Shown here: piece after piece, positions 1 to 12,429 of the stretch
Layout: each line of letters begins with the position of its first letter
Position numbering within the stretch: the first letter of the stretch is position 1
From: Pseudoscleropodium purum
Taxonomy: Eukaryota > Streptophyta > Bryopsida > Hypnales > Brachytheciaceae
Direction of reading: 5' to 3'
Length of the DNA: 64,000 bases
Assembly: GCA_963969395.1 (NCBI GenBank)
Contig: OZ017805.1
Span: 620,001 to 684,000, forward strand
Notes under the pieces: model-generated
Database searches by the model: none
What the model saw: the letters and a program-made list of their open reading frames with translations, nothing else
What the model was told of the DNA's origin: nothing
Program-made: the position numbers and the translations under genes

Positions 1-655
1 AATCTTACACATGGCAGCAACTTATTATAACAAAATCAATAGCCTCTTTAATGTACAATCACCTTTATACACTACTAAGACTCTAAAATTCTATGGCAAA
101 ATTGAATTACATCTTGTAAAAGAGGAGAGTTTGCAAGAAAGAATAGTAATTCTAACTATTTTTTTATTATTTACAACCTCTAAAAGACCCCCTCCTAACT
201 CAACTTTCATCAAGGAAAATTAAAATCACTAATATTAAATGGGTTGGTAGGCATTTCTTAAGCAAAGTTGCTTAATTACTTGCCAATATTGCTAAGCTTG
301 GATTAATTGTCATAATGAACAATGTGCTTTGTTAATTAAACACCCTAATGACTATAATACTTATGTAGTACTTAAGCAATCATCAAGAGGTGCAATCACA
401 ATGGAATTAAAATGTGATCAATACTCAATTATCATGTCATATAGATCTTATCCATTTTATTTTAGCAATTAGAATTTTGTTAAATATAGTAATAATTAAA
501 ATTTTAAGTATTTCCAATAATAAAGTATGTTTGTATGGTCATCCCTATGACTTATAAAGAAATCTACATGGCTATTTCATTGTGCAAATATATATGCATG
601 GCCATCCTTCTGAAGACATAAATATAAATCACACATTATACAAAAGGTTAACATA
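1..655. other. AT-rich intergenic sequence, no gene seen
   Basis: Low-complexity AT-rich DNA. The short open frame at 11-223 has no recognisable motif and is of a length expected by chance. No RNA gene or clear repeat boundary was seen. Confidence 0.5.
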
Positions 656-1627
656 CACTATAAGAAACCCACATTTGAAGGTGACATTTTATAATTTTTT
701 AAACGTCTAAAAGACCAAGCTACATTTTTTGGCAATATAGCAATTTTGGGCAACTCACTATAGATAGAGTTTTATTTTTTTTGCTAAAATTTTCACACAA
801 TACAAGTAATAGGGTTTTTGTTTAAGGCCCAACTATTTTCATAACTTTTGTCTACATCATTAAAAATTTATTGTATAATATGTATTTTTTTTCATTAGGT
901 GGGTAGTCTAAGTAGATAAAAATAAAAAACATTTTTATTGAAAAATAAATACCACAGGATGTAGATTTCTTATTACAACATTACAACCATTGAAATTGGT
1001 ATTTTCAATTCCATAACTAAATTATTAATAGGTTAATATTTTGACTCATTCTCACTTTTTTCTATTTACTATTTTTTTACTATATGTTGTAGAACTCCAA
1101 ATGATCTGAAATTTTCCAAGCATGTAGCCAACTTGCCTTGAAGAATGAATCTTGAGTGTTTCAACCATTTTGGACATTTTTTCATACATACGTGATTTTG
1201 TGCAATGCAGTTGCCTGGTTCCTTGCAAAATTACCAAAAAAATTTGTCAATATAAAAGCTAATATCTTGCAATCTAAACAATGAAAATTTTTGAAATTTT
1301 TGAAATTTCTTCTCAATTCATTATACTTCAAGATCCTACAAATAGATATGTCCCAAAACATATATTTTTAAAATTTTGGTACTTGTTCTAAAAATTGCAG
1401 TTTTGGAGTGTTTTTGATAAAAACATAGTTAAGGAACTTCAGGCCTTTAGAGGTTAAACAGATTTTAGGTGATGTCCAATGCAACAAATCCATCTTCTTA
1501 TGTCAACATTGATGTTATGTTGAACATTTTGTTGACATAAAAACATAGGTTTGTTGCATTAGACATCACCTAAAATAAGTTTAAAAAAATTATGAAAGGT
1601 TACTTAAAATGTAGATTTTTTCTAGTG
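656..1627. mobile_element. Non-autonomous CACTA-type (En/Spm-like) DNA transposon
   Basis: The left end starts CACTATAAGAAA. The right end, read on the minus strand, starts CACTAGAAAAAA. The two ends align imperfectly for about 45-50 bases, sharing CACTA, ACATTT and a TAATTTTTTAAAC block. A 3-bp ATA lies immediately outside each end (653-655 and 1628-1630), matching the 3-bp target duplication of CACTA elements. The 972-bp interior has no transposase frame, so the element would need a transposase from elsewhere. It contains a long hairpin at 1462-1576. Related sequence in inverted orientation lies at about 4.8-5.65 kb, and another fragment at about 57.95-58.14 kb. The termini and duplication are read directly; the superfamily is inferred from them. 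Confidence 0.72.
1462..1576. repeat. Long inverted repeat (hairpin) inside the CACTA-type element
   Basis: The left arm beginning ATTTTAGGTGATGTC (1462) is the near-perfect reverse complement of the right arm ending GACATCACCTAAAAT (1576), with arms of about 32 bases. Inside the loop a second pair, TTATGTCAACA (about 1498) and TGTTGACATAA (ending 1540), is also inverted. A transcript could therefore fold into a long stem of the kind that can feed small-RNA pathways; that role is inference. Confidence 0.8.
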
Positions 1628-3204
1628 ATAAGTTGTGTTTTGCTCAAATAAAATGGCATAGTAATTATTTTCTTCTTAAAATTTTTTTTTTTTTTAAAAT
1701 TTATTTAAAAATAGAATTATATAATTATAGTAAGTTAGATTCATATTGAAATCAATCTCATGACCAAAAACATAAGAAATAAAAAGCCCCTCCAATCTAA
1801 CAATGGGGATTTTGTCAATTTTTTATTTTTTAATGAAAAAAATTTGATGGCTCTTGACCATAGGTAATAGTTTGGGTCTCCATTTTGGTTAATTCAAACT
1901 TCTTTAGAGAGTCCATCTCCATGTAGATAGTTTTCTACTATGTAGGTAGTTTGTTGCCATGTAGGGAGTTTGGAGAGTCATGACTTTTAAACTCTACCTC
2001 CTAGTGTGAAGGGTTGAAAGGTCAAATTATTAATTTTCTGAAATGTAATTTGTAGAAATTCATAGTCTCTTGACCTTTATAAGTGCCGTTGAATCAAAAT
2101 TCAAATTTCTATTACTTGTACAACCATTTAGAGATTTTATGAAGGTTGTTTATAGTGTGTTTAGATGAAATTAACCCCTAAAATTTCATGACTATGTTTT
2201 CTTAGAAAATGCTCAAAAATTGCCATTTTAAGAAGAGTTGTTCCAAACATTCATTTGTCTGAAAATCACGTCCAAAAACTAGAAGTCCAGACATTCGAAC
2301 GTCTCATTCCAATGGACAATTCGGATGTGGATGGATGGTGTCTTGTCGTCGTTTGGCAATTGAGTAGACACCCATTCCAGACCAACAAAAAACTTATTTC
2401 ATCAATTGCAGCCTTAATTTTTAGAATTTTGAGGCATATAATAACCATTGAAAAGGTCTTGGAAATACCTTTCCAATAATTTATTACATGCCCCCAAACT
2501 CCAAAAGCTTAGATTGCAAATGACAAAAGAAGTCACGGCAAATGCATTTTGAGCGTCAAAGCAATTGTCCGTCTAACCGTCCGTTGAAAATATTAATTAT
2601 ATGAAATAAAAGAATTCATGTAATTCATATAATTTTTATTTTCAAGCTCTTATTGTTCTCAAAACATTCATTTTATATATTAAATTACATTTCTAATTTT
2701 TTTGTGATTTTAAACAAATTATATCTTGTGAGATTAAAATAAAATACATTCCAAGTTATTATATACAAGTCCATATAATATATAATTCCATACTAAAGAA
2801 TAAGAATAAAACTTATGCATGATTCAAATTTTCAATACATTTTTTAACAAATTTAGATAAACACTTAAGATTATAATTGCATATTTTACATTTGTACAAT
2901 TGCAATAAAATAATAGATGAATTGATGAAGAAAAACCAAAATCGCATTCAAAACATCAAAAAATAAGTCATTGAGATCTACATATATAGTACTTTCTAAT
3001 AATCTCATCTAAACAAAATTGAAAATCAAACATATTTCATATGTTGCACCAATAGTTTTAAAAATTTTATAAGCAATGTAAAATTTAGCATTAGGGTTTA
3101 GTGTTAGTGTTAGGGTTTACGATATAGAATTTGCAATTTCAAATGCATAGAAATTTACATGAATTACATACTCATAAATGCATGATACATTGAGTATGTT
3201 TAGG
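1628..3204. other. AT-rich intergenic sequence with degenerate repeats
   Basis: No supported gene. The overlapping small frames at 2255-2479 and 2266-2448 lie in a repeat unit that recurs at 3.85-4.64 kb. A short block at about 3095-3120 contains TTAGGGTTTA-like telomere-type sequence. Confidence 0.45.
2400..2600. repeat. Dispersed repeat unit shared with 3.85-4.64 kb
   Basis: This unit contains the sequence order (ACCATTGAAAAGG, CTTGGAAATACC, TTACATGCC, GCAAATGACAAA) that recurs with substitutions at about 3850-3960, 4260-4370 and 4520-4630. It ends in GTCCGTCTAACCGTCCG, a word typical of the hAT subterminal arrays elsewhere in the window. Confidence 0.6.
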
Positions 3205-3702
3205 TAGGGTTGACAAATCAGTACGTCCGCCCCAAAATAGCGTCCGTAACCCGGACGTCCGTCCTCACGGATGCCAGCGGATGCAGTGTCCCTCCCGCCG
3301 TCGGAAGGCAGACGGGTGGGGCGGACGGATGGGGCAAACGGACAGGGCGGCGTAGAAAACCCGTTTTGGGTTTTTTGTTTTGATTGTTTTCACCAATGAG
3401 AGATTGAGAGTGAAGTCATTTTGATTTTGATTTTTCTTATATTGCAATTGTGATTCAATAGAGTTGTATATCACTATTTATGTTTAAGGATTAAGGGAGT
3501 GACCGCGGGGCAGTTTGGGTAGGGCGATCGGGAGAAACAGGGCGGTCGAAGCGGACGGGGCGGACAGGGCGGATGGATGGACAGGCGGACGGGGCGGTCC
3601 CGGCGGACACTGTGCCCGCCGGGACCGCGAATGTCAGAGGACGCTACGGACACAGTGTCCGCGTCCGGATGTCCCGGACGTCCGACTGTCCTGTCAACCC
3701 TA
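3205..3702. mobile_element. Non-autonomous hAT-type element (MITE-like)
   Basis: The element begins TAGGGTTGACA and ends TGTCAACCCTA, an 11-bp perfect terminal inverted repeat. Flanks TGTTTAGG (3197-3204) and TGTTTAGC (3703-3710) form an 8-bp target duplication with one mismatch, the hallmark of hAT insertions. Both ends are packed with GTCCG/CGGAC words, giving GC- and CpG-rich arms around an AT-rich centre. The centre at 3353-3483 is almost identical to 51594-51723 beside the hAT transposase gene. It is therefore most simply an internal-deletion derivative of that element. The small frames inside it (3265-3474, 3515-3709) are compositional artefacts. Confidence 0.85.
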
Positions 3703-3844
3703 TGTTTAGCATTAAGTAAAGTTTAGAAAGCGAATCCATACTTTCTAGAATCCAATGTTTTAATAAATGAAGGACAACCAAGCAAATAGTAGGGCAGAAT
3801 CTCACTATGCACTTGTAGCTACCTTCATTTGTCATTTGCCATTA

Positions 3845-4783
3845 TCAATTCTTAAAATTTGAGGGCGTGTATTATATAGTTGAAAAGGTATTTCCAAGAC
3901 TTCTCCAATGGTATATTATATGCCTTCAAATTTGAAAAATTGAGGTTACAAATGACAAATGAAGTTTTGAGCTCCTCTATGAGCACATCCACCCAATTGT
4001 TCATCCATCTGCCCATCCACTTAATTATTTGCCCATTCACCAAGCGAATGGTGGTGTCAACAAGTGGATGAGCAAACGCAAAGTATACATTTCTAGCAAA
4101 CATAATTTTTGATTTGAGGCTTCAAACTATCCACTCAATCATCCACCTCTTTGCTAATTTGCTATGCAGCTGGCTAGGTAGAAGGCTGGGCGGACAACTA
4201 TTGTGATGTTCTAAATGCATTTGTTTTACCTTTTTCTGTAATTTGCAATTTGAGTTTTTGGAATTTAGAAGCGTGTACAATATCATTAAAAAGGTATTTC
4301 CAAGACCTTTCCAATGGTATATTACATGCCTCAAAATTCTAAAAAGTGAGGTCAAATTTGACAAATGAAGTTTTTTGCTCTTTCATGAGGTTGTCCGTCC
4401 AGCCATCCACCCAACCATCTGTCCATCTACTAAGCAAACAATTGGGCGAACAATTGCTTTGATGCTCAAAATGTATTTGCTGCAATCTTTTTTTGTCATT
4501 TGCAATATGAGTTTTTGGAGTTTGAAGGCGTGTAGTAAACCATTGGAAAAGTTTTCTAAGGCTTTTCTAATGCTGTATTACACGCTCTAAAATTCTAAAA
4601 AGTAAGGTTGCAAATGGTAAATGAAGTTTTCCACTAGTTTAGAATGGGCATCCGCTCGATTGCTATCCACCGATCCATTTGCTAAATGGGATCGAACTAA
4701 ACTCAGTAAAGTCTCTATGTCACTAGATGCCCCAAAATAGGCAAACGTGGACACTAGATGTCCAGGTGTTCGTGCAACCCTGA
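3845..4783. repeat. Degenerate repeats, possibly a decayed hAT-like end
   Basis: About three diverged units of roughly 230-400 bases repeat the word order GGTATTTCCAAGAC, CCAATGGTATATTA, CAAATGACAAATGAAG, then a run of CATCCACCCA/GCCCATCC words. The latter look like the GTCCGCCC words of the hAT arms after C-to-T and G-to-A change. The block ends GTGCAACCCTG (about 4773-4783), resembling but not matching the hAT terminus TGTCAACCCTA. No convincing partner end or target duplication was found, so the hAT link is an inference. Confidence 0.4.
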
Positions 4784-4787
4784 TTTT

Positions 4788-5650
4788 AAGTTTAAGTACA
4801 AAATTTTTGGACAAATTTTTTTTTGACACAAATAACCATAGGATCTTGTAGTTCATTGACTTGAAAATATGTGGTAAGAATTTCAAAAATTTCTATCACA
4901 TAGATTGCAAGATATAAACAATCAAATTTTGAGAAATTATTTTTTGGGCCATGTGAAAAACAAGGCAGCTGTACTTCACAAGCTCACTTTTCTGTGAAAA
5001 AAGTTTTTAAATGGTAGTGCTTCTGTGGATTATTTTTTTTAGACAAGTTGTCGAAATTTTTGAAAATTTTCAAATTATTTGGAATTGTACAATATATAGG
5101 AAAAAAATAGTAAGTAGACAATAGTAGATAATGATTCAATATACTAAATTGTTAATAATTTAATTATAGAATTGAAATTCCAATGGTTGCAATGTTTTAA
5201 TAAACAATCTACATCCTATGGCTTTATTTTTTTTTCAAAAATATTGAAAATTGAGTAAGACAAAGGATTTCAAAGTTTATTTTAGAAAAGTGAATCCATA
5301 ATTCACTACCCACAAACAAAAAATCTTCATAACTTTTGATTCATTGATCAAAATGGGATGATGCAAAGCTTTCTACATATATATAGCACTATAAAATCAA
5401 TTTCAAATTTTTGTTTATGAAAAAAGTGAATTTTTTATCTGCCCAGATTGCCCATTTACAGAAAAAATAACATATGAGTCCACAACTTTTGACTCATATT
5501 TCCAAATATCATGAAATTTAGTGCATATGAAAGATATTTTTTGCTCCTACCTTCTCTTACAATTTGGGCGAAAAATATAGAAATCTCCAATCATACATAC
5601 TTGGCCAAAATTGCTATGTAGCCAAAAAATGCATTTTGGTCTTTCAGGGA
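4788..5650. mobile_element. Truncated inverted relative of the 656-1627 element
   Basis: Read on the minus strand, this stretch matches the CACTA-type element at 656-1627 in collinear patches. Examples are the AAAGACC...ATTTTTTGGC...ATAGCAATTTTGG block near 5600-5645 and the TTGCAATCTA...AAGATCCTA block near 4845-4915. The intervening TAGTAAGTAGAC...GAATTGAAATTCCAATGGTTGC region (about 5100-5190) also has its inverted counterpart near 960-1075. Neither CACTA terminus is present at the expected places, so this copy appears truncated. No coding capacity is seen. Confidence 0.6.
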
Positions 5651-7719
5651 TTATCTAAACAACATTATTTGAATGGGTGAATTAGACATAACCATGAAAT
5701 TGATGTTGGATATTGAATTGTTGTTTATTGGTAAAATGCAAGTACATGGAACATACTGCCCTTCAAAAGATGACTATTTAATAATAATTTTTCAAAAGAT
5801 GGCAATTTAAGACATAAACTAGATCATAGAAAACAAAATATAAACCTCTACAATTTAAAAAACCACATAATTTGATCAAATAGAAAAATTTCAACTCTTA
5901 AAAGTTGTTATTTGGCAATGATTGATGTGAAAAGAAGGCATTGTCAAGTCACTTGGAGTTAAGTCAATCCAAGAATTTTGCACCAATATACAATTTCCTA
6001 TATCATTATGAGATTATCTAATAAATTAGGAAAAATCATATGGAAAAAAAATGTCATTTTAATTTATTATCATATTTATATGAAACTCTTCAATGTCAAC
6101 ATTATGTGAGAAGAAGGAAAACACTACAAAACAATGAACCACACATAGTATAGAATTCCAAATCCATGTTCCTAAAAAATTTCAAGTATATCTATGAGTA
6201 GTTCTACAATACTTTAATGCTTTTAAGAAAATCTAGACTAAATCTAGATCTACTATTGCACTAGAATTCCTTCAAGCTATCATGAATAATTTCAATTTGC
6301 AAAGCATTTATGGAAATAGAAGGCCACTAAATTTTGCATTTGACTTCCTACTTAGAACTCATGATGGCATCATCATGAATCCACTATGGATTGGCATTAG
6401 TGTCCACCCTCCATTTGAAGGACTTTTAGAGTTCAAACCAATGTAAATCAAGTGAACATCATTGCTCTTGTTTGTAGGCTTGTACAAATGAACTTCTATA
6501 CTTCGTAGATATTCTTTGTCATCATCAAAATCAATGAAGACTTTTGTAATAAAAGAATGCCATGTCATCTTTATCACGAGGATGCTAGACAACAAAGTAT
6601 TTAGCATAAACATCTTGATTTAGATAGAATGATTTGCTTGGCTTATCACACTTCCAACCAATGTTGTATGAATCACATCCATATGCCTCTCATTTCACCA
6701 TTCTCTACCAAAATGTTTCTTACTACTGCAACAACTTGAATTTAGGGCCAAATATTATCCTATAAAGTCTGTATATGCTATTGATGTTAATAGAACAAAA
6801 CAAATAGTTTTCCAATATTTGATAAGTCTTTCATTCCAAAGCCTATATTCCCTTGACAAATCTTCAATATACAACACTTTCCACAAATGAATGAATCTTC
6901 AAATGCCTTTCATAATCTCATCCAAGTTTTGCACTAGAATTGATGTGAAGGCCTTCAACTTTTTGAAAAGAAACATAGATAATCATTTGTTCTCATCCTC
7001 TTATTACAATTTAATACCTCCATTACTAATAACTAAATTGCCAATGAATGTTGGTGCATTTCAATTTATATTGCTTTATTGGCCACTTGCTTTCATGAAA
7101 GTGATATTTGAATAGTTGACCTTCAAAGTGCTTAACTAAAGCCTCATTGTCATTTGCAATAGAATTTTCAATGAAACCTTTGAAGGCATTAGAAATAGTT
7201 TTGGTTCATTGGAAGGCCCTCTAAGGCATTTGCAGGCAGCATTAGCCATTTGACTTTTGGTAATAGGTATATTTCTTCTTGTATTTCATTGGGTGTAGGT
7301 AGTTGACACCCATCTCAATCAGGTTACAAACATTGAATTTATTGAAGTGGCTTAGCTTGCATAGATGCCCAACATGGCTAATGCTGCCAAGAAATAGAGT
7401 ATGCAACCTTTGAATTTTGATGAATATGGCTTTAGACTTTGTCCTATTCGGACCTTCATTTTTTATGCAACTCTAATGGACACTTTATATATTTTTTACA
7501 ACTCTAATGGATTTAAAATGGCACCAATCTCATAGGAAATATGACAATATAGAATTTGTTGTGGGAGAAGCTATGTTGGCACATATTTTTTTGTTGTGCA
7601 TGGACTTCTCATAGTTGTACATCTATAGTTTATGACATGCATGTGGTCATTGCCTAACTACTACATCACTATGTTACTTAGAGATGTCACAAATACTATG
7701 AGTGGATACATTCCACAAA
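5651..7719. other. AT-rich region with a possible minus-strand coding relic
   Basis: No intact gene. On the minus strand between about 6360 and 6660, two frames can be read in succession, one with KPSKSFYLNQDVYAKYF and then, after a shift, FDDDKEYLRSIEVHLYKP. They have a protein-like composition but are interrupted by stops. I do not recognise the family. The plus frame at 6891-7115 overlaps this stretch antisense and is not supported. Confidence 0.3.
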
Positions 7720-7842
7720 TTCATATAGATGCAAGATACCTTTTTCATCTATGAAATGTGCAGGATACCTTCTTCATATGGATGCAAGATACCTTTTTCA
7801 TCCATGAAATGTGCAAGATACTTTCTTCATATGGATGCAAAC
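7720..7842. repeat. 53-bp tandem repeat
   Basis: GATGCAAGATACC-type units start at 7728, 7781 and 7834, a period of 53 bases, each followed by TTTTTCATC(T/C)ATGAAATGTGCA. About 2.3 copies with few differences. It lies just outside the first copy of the large transposon-like unit. Confidence 0.8.
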
Positions 7843-8702
7843 TAGTAAGGTAGGCTAATAGATCTAGCTTTGTAGGGTAGAAGGCTAGAGGTGAAACTCA
7901 CATTGAACATCATATTTTAAAATTTGGGAATATTAGAGCCTCCCAAAATAATATTGTCAATTTTGATACCCATAGAAATGGATGAGCTCTAGATAATTTA
8001 AATTGATAAATACTAAATTCATTAGTTTTTTAGTACAATTTCCATTAAAATAAGAGTGTAGTGACATACAAAGTCCTTAAACAACTTGAGTTGGAATTTT
8101 GATCTCAATGTTTTCATTAATATACATATAGATCACGCCATCTTCTGAATACCAAGTGATGAGCTCTAAAGTTAGTTGTAAAGGGTTGTTTATTTCATTT
8201 AGATAGTTCCAGTTCAATTCCCATTGAATTTCTATGAGCGGCTCAAACACATACATGACTTAGTGCTACCTAATGACCTATGTAGGCAGCTAGGAAAGTT
8301 GTAACAACCAACTAGCTCCCTATCTGGAATGTGACAAGTGCTTAGTATGTTAATCTAAAACAAAGTGGTTATATCCACTACCTATTTTTTCAATTGCATC
8401 ACACTTTCAAAATAAATGTTTATAGATATTAAGATGTAAGTGCTTGCAAAAAATCAAGTAAAATAATGGAAAAAAAGAAAAAACTAAATACAAAAGTATA
8501 TAAAAAATTAATGAAAAATAAAAATACATGCTCTTGTTTCGTAAAAATAAGACATACATTCCAAAACATACAAGAAATGCCAAACTATAAATTCAATCCA
8601 ATAAAATTTAAACCTATGCCATCTATTGTAAGATATAAATTCCATCCATTATACAAAACATATAGATATGAAATACAAAACCAAACATGCCACATATATA
8701 TA

Positions 8703-8725
8703 TAACTATAACTATAACTATAACT
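8703..8725. repeat. TAACTA microsatellite
   Basis: Nearly four copies of the hexamer TAACTA in tandem (23 bases), directly preceded by a short (AT)n run. Confidence 0.85.
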
Positions 8726-8754
8726 TTGATTGATGATTTCAATTTGTATAGCCG

Positions 8755-11700
8755 AGATTTTGATCATACACTCTACAATGTCTTTCTAAACTCTCAACTT
8801 CCATGCTGTCATAAAAGCATTTGTGAATTGCCGAATTGGAGGTTCAATTTCATCAACCTTCCAACACAGACTTCCTTGACCATCCCATCTAATATAGAAG
8901 TCTTGAACATCCTAATTGCTTGATGTTGAACGGAAGTATTGAATGAGGATACTATTTGGATTTTCTAGATTGGAATTTGGATCAGATAATGCCTTTGCAA
9001 TCTAAACTAGATGGAAGTCACCATTTGCGGGTCAAACTACAATAAAATAGCCTTCAAACAAATCTTAAGCCACTCTAAAGGATGGGTTTGGGCAACTACT
9101 CAATGGTCCAAAGTATGCTTCATCCTCTCCAAACTCTTCACGATCTTCATTATCATCATCTTATTGATCCACTTGACTTGCTTGAACATGGGTAGTTGGC
9201 CCAAAAATTTCCCTCAAAATATGAAAGGTAGGTAACAATTTCATCAACGCTACCTTCACGCCACATCAATGCTTCACCAAATGCTCATAGCATCTTTGAT
9301 ACTTCCCAAGACGTTTGCATTGCATAAATTGTTTCAAGATTTCACAAATCCTGACACACCTTTCATGATGTCTTAAAAGCCTTTTATAGGCTTCAGTGGA
9401 ATAGGCAATAAAGCACCGTGTGGCCACAATTTTGGCCTTTCCACATCTTCTTTCCATAACTTCTTCTTAATACATTTTTGGTCTTCTCCTAACTAGTTGA
9501 CATTAGTGCACAAAAGTTTGTACTTCACGACTAGATATCTAGTTGAATCTAAATAGAACTTCACTTGCTGCAATCTTCTAAGCCCAACAAGGATGTCATT
9601 GCCATCCACAAATGAACTTGTTATGAATCCCTTGAAACCAGGCACTTTCTCAATGAGGTAAAAGATAGTGGAGATGGAATCCACATCCATGAACTTCATG
9701 TGCACAAGAAGTATAAGGAAGTTTTTGATCTTCAAAAGCATGTTCCATCTTCCAAATAGTGCATCAATGTTATCATGCATATGACCAACAATCAATAAGT
9801 TCACATAGACTTTACAAAATATCTTGTTTTCAACAAGTAGAGACCAAAAACAAAAAACATATCTATTCTTATTATCCCCAATGGCATTGTCCATCTGCAC
9901 ATTCAAAAATGTTGGTAAGAGTATCACTGGAGTTAAAGTACTCGGCGGCAGTGATAAAGATGCTTTGCACATGCTTGCACCCTCTAGCACTGCCCCAAAC
10001 AAAATTTATGGACTTCAAATTCTTGAACAACTTCTAAGAAGCAAACTTCACTACCAACTTTAGATCTTGCAACGACTTCACCATTGAATCAATGGTATAG
10101 TTGTAGTCACGGACAAAGAGATCAAAGTCATAATGCGCATAGCACATATCAACATGACTATGCACAATCATGCCTCTCACATAAACGGGCAATTTTATAA
10201 GGCCATCAAGTTATTTACTCTTGTGAAAAAAAATGTGAAAAGAGGATTTTTCATGATTCATCTTGTTGTATATGATTGTAACACATTCATGCGGAGAATT
10301 AAATGACAAATTTTAGTTTATATAATACATGTCCCTGTAAGCGAAAGCAATTACCAAATGCTTATCCAACCTCTTTAATCACTTCATAGCAATTTGGAAT
10401 CCAACAATAGCACCCATCATAAGTTCATTACATTTGTCACAAATAATGCACCAAGCAAAATTATCTTTTGGCTTTTTCACATCATACTATAGGAACTTGA
10501 TCAATTTTATCTTACTTAAGTTTGAAGTTGAAATCTCCTTCAAACCAAAAGCCGCATTGGTTTCATTGGGTAGTTGCAAGAAAGGGTGGTCCTATTTTCT
10601 ATCACACTTTGAATTGCGTAGTTTAGTTTGGCCATAACTTTTGGAGAATAAAGCCGATGTACTTGAATTTTTTTTATTGAAGATGAATTTCTTAATTAAG
10701 AGATTTCTTATGTTTTAGAAATTTCCAAAAAACTTTTTACAATTAAATTCCAATTTAGCTAATTTATCACACTTTGTAGTTTAGGGTTTTTTAGTACTGT
10801 GGAATACGTATAATTGATAATGTAGAGATAAAATTTGTGCGGGATATTCCCACACTAGAGATTTATGTGTCCACCAAAAAAAGAACTTAAAAAAATATTA
10901 TTTTATGGCGTCCACATGCATGCAAACAAAGGTCCCTTGTGCACGCACTTCTGAAGAGTGAAGATGGTTTTGGCTTAATTTTTTTGATGAAATATGATTA
11001 CCATGAAGTCCCTACAAATGGCCAATTTTAGATTTTTTTATCATGATTTTTTATTTATTATTAATTTATACCTCATTGTATCCATTTTTTGTGACAATTT
11101 TTTTTTTAAACAATAATATTCTAGTACTTAGAAGTACTTGTAGTACTCAAAATAGTACATTTAACCGTCGATTTTTTTAATCAATGGTTGAGATTGTTTT
11201 GTTTTGTAATACTCATAGTACTCATAGTACTACGCCACAAAAACTCTGTTTTTAGTAAAACGCTACAAAAATTGGACACCCTATCTTGCAACTACCCCAT
11301 TGAGTTTTTTAATTAATCCGTCCGTTGAAATAAGGCTAGAAGAATCTTGAACACAACTTTATTACCTACCTTCATAGTTTGGATACAATGTGGCATGTGA
11401 TTGGCCTCCTTATCTAGGATGCATTTCAATGAAGTTGTGGCTTGTTTGGTATGCTCTCTAGGCTTCAACAATCATGTATTATCGTGATCTTTTGCTTCCC
11501 AATCATCCTTCATGTATTTCAAGTAGTGATAGAATATAGACCTTGCAATCCCTACAATATGCATCTATGTGTGCAAACACACATTTATCTTTTCAATAAT
11601 GACCATCTTCCTTCCACATACATCATGATGAATATATCCATGCATATTAGTCATCATAAAGGCTTTGTGCTTGACTGTCAAATTTGATTACATGTATTCT

Positions 11701-12312
11701 CGTAAGGCTTGAATTTTCTCTCTAGAAAACGACTGAATGCAATATTGGTTGCAATACACTATGTTAGATATGTAGTGATTGACTCTTGTGTGAGGAGGTC
11801 CTTTATTTTGATAGCAATCTCACGAGGCCAGTTTCTAATAGCACTTGTATATAGTTTTGTAAATTTTAAAGAAAGGCAAATTGAAGAGTGTTGCTTGAAG
11901 ACAATTGAAATTGTACCTAGCTATATAATCGTATAGACTTGCCCTACAATAGTAGACTAGATGAATAGGCCAAGCTACCAATGAGTATATGCGTTCCCAA
12001 GGAATGTCCACTTTAGAATGTGACTTCAAAATGTACATTAATACACAGATGTCTTCAAGAGGCTCATTGGCACCAAGTACAAGTTTGGAGTTAATGCTAT
12101 GGCAAATACCTTCTCCAACAAATACACCCTCAACATTATACAGAGTAATGCACTTTGTATTCCATATCCAATGCAAAAGCCCTATACACTCAAGAATGCC
12201 AACATTCATGCTTTCAAGAATCTGGTACTCATGGTCTCATAAATCCAATATGTCAACTAATATAGCATTGGAGCTCATCTTATCTGTAGATAAGAAAAAC
12301 AAAAACAAATAA
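8755..12312 (-). pseudogene. Decayed transposon-borne gene, copy 1 (QMDN/GH.HDNIDA family)
   Basis: Read from high to low coordinates, interrupted minus-strand frames match the copy at 19.65-22.15 kb in the same order. They are an N-terminal part with EGICHSINSKLVLG (about 11.84-12.2 kb), a central part (9493-10002) and a C-terminal part with CWKVDEI and MTAWKLRV (about 8770-8880). The 169-residue central frame contains NVQMDNAIGDNKNRYVF and GHMHDNIDALFG. These Asp/Asn/His signatures resemble an uncharacterised transposon-linked family that I recall as DUF7869-like, with QxDN...NKN and GHTHxDID motifs; the name is from memory. Here the Thr of GHTH is replaced by Met. Many stops and frame changes show it is inactive. 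Plus-strand frames over the same interval (for example 11989-12312) are antisense artefacts. Confidence 0.6.
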
Positions 12313-12429
12313 GATAAATAGTAGAAAAGGCCAATAGACTCATAGCTTATGTAATTCAAGTTAGTTGAACCTAAATTACATTGAACTTGAACAATTCTTG
12401 AAAACCTCATTTCATATAAAGATGATGTA

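Noticed and set aside
11989..12312. 107-residue plus-strand frame
   Set aside because: Antisense to the minus-strand gene relic that is conserved between the two transposon copies.
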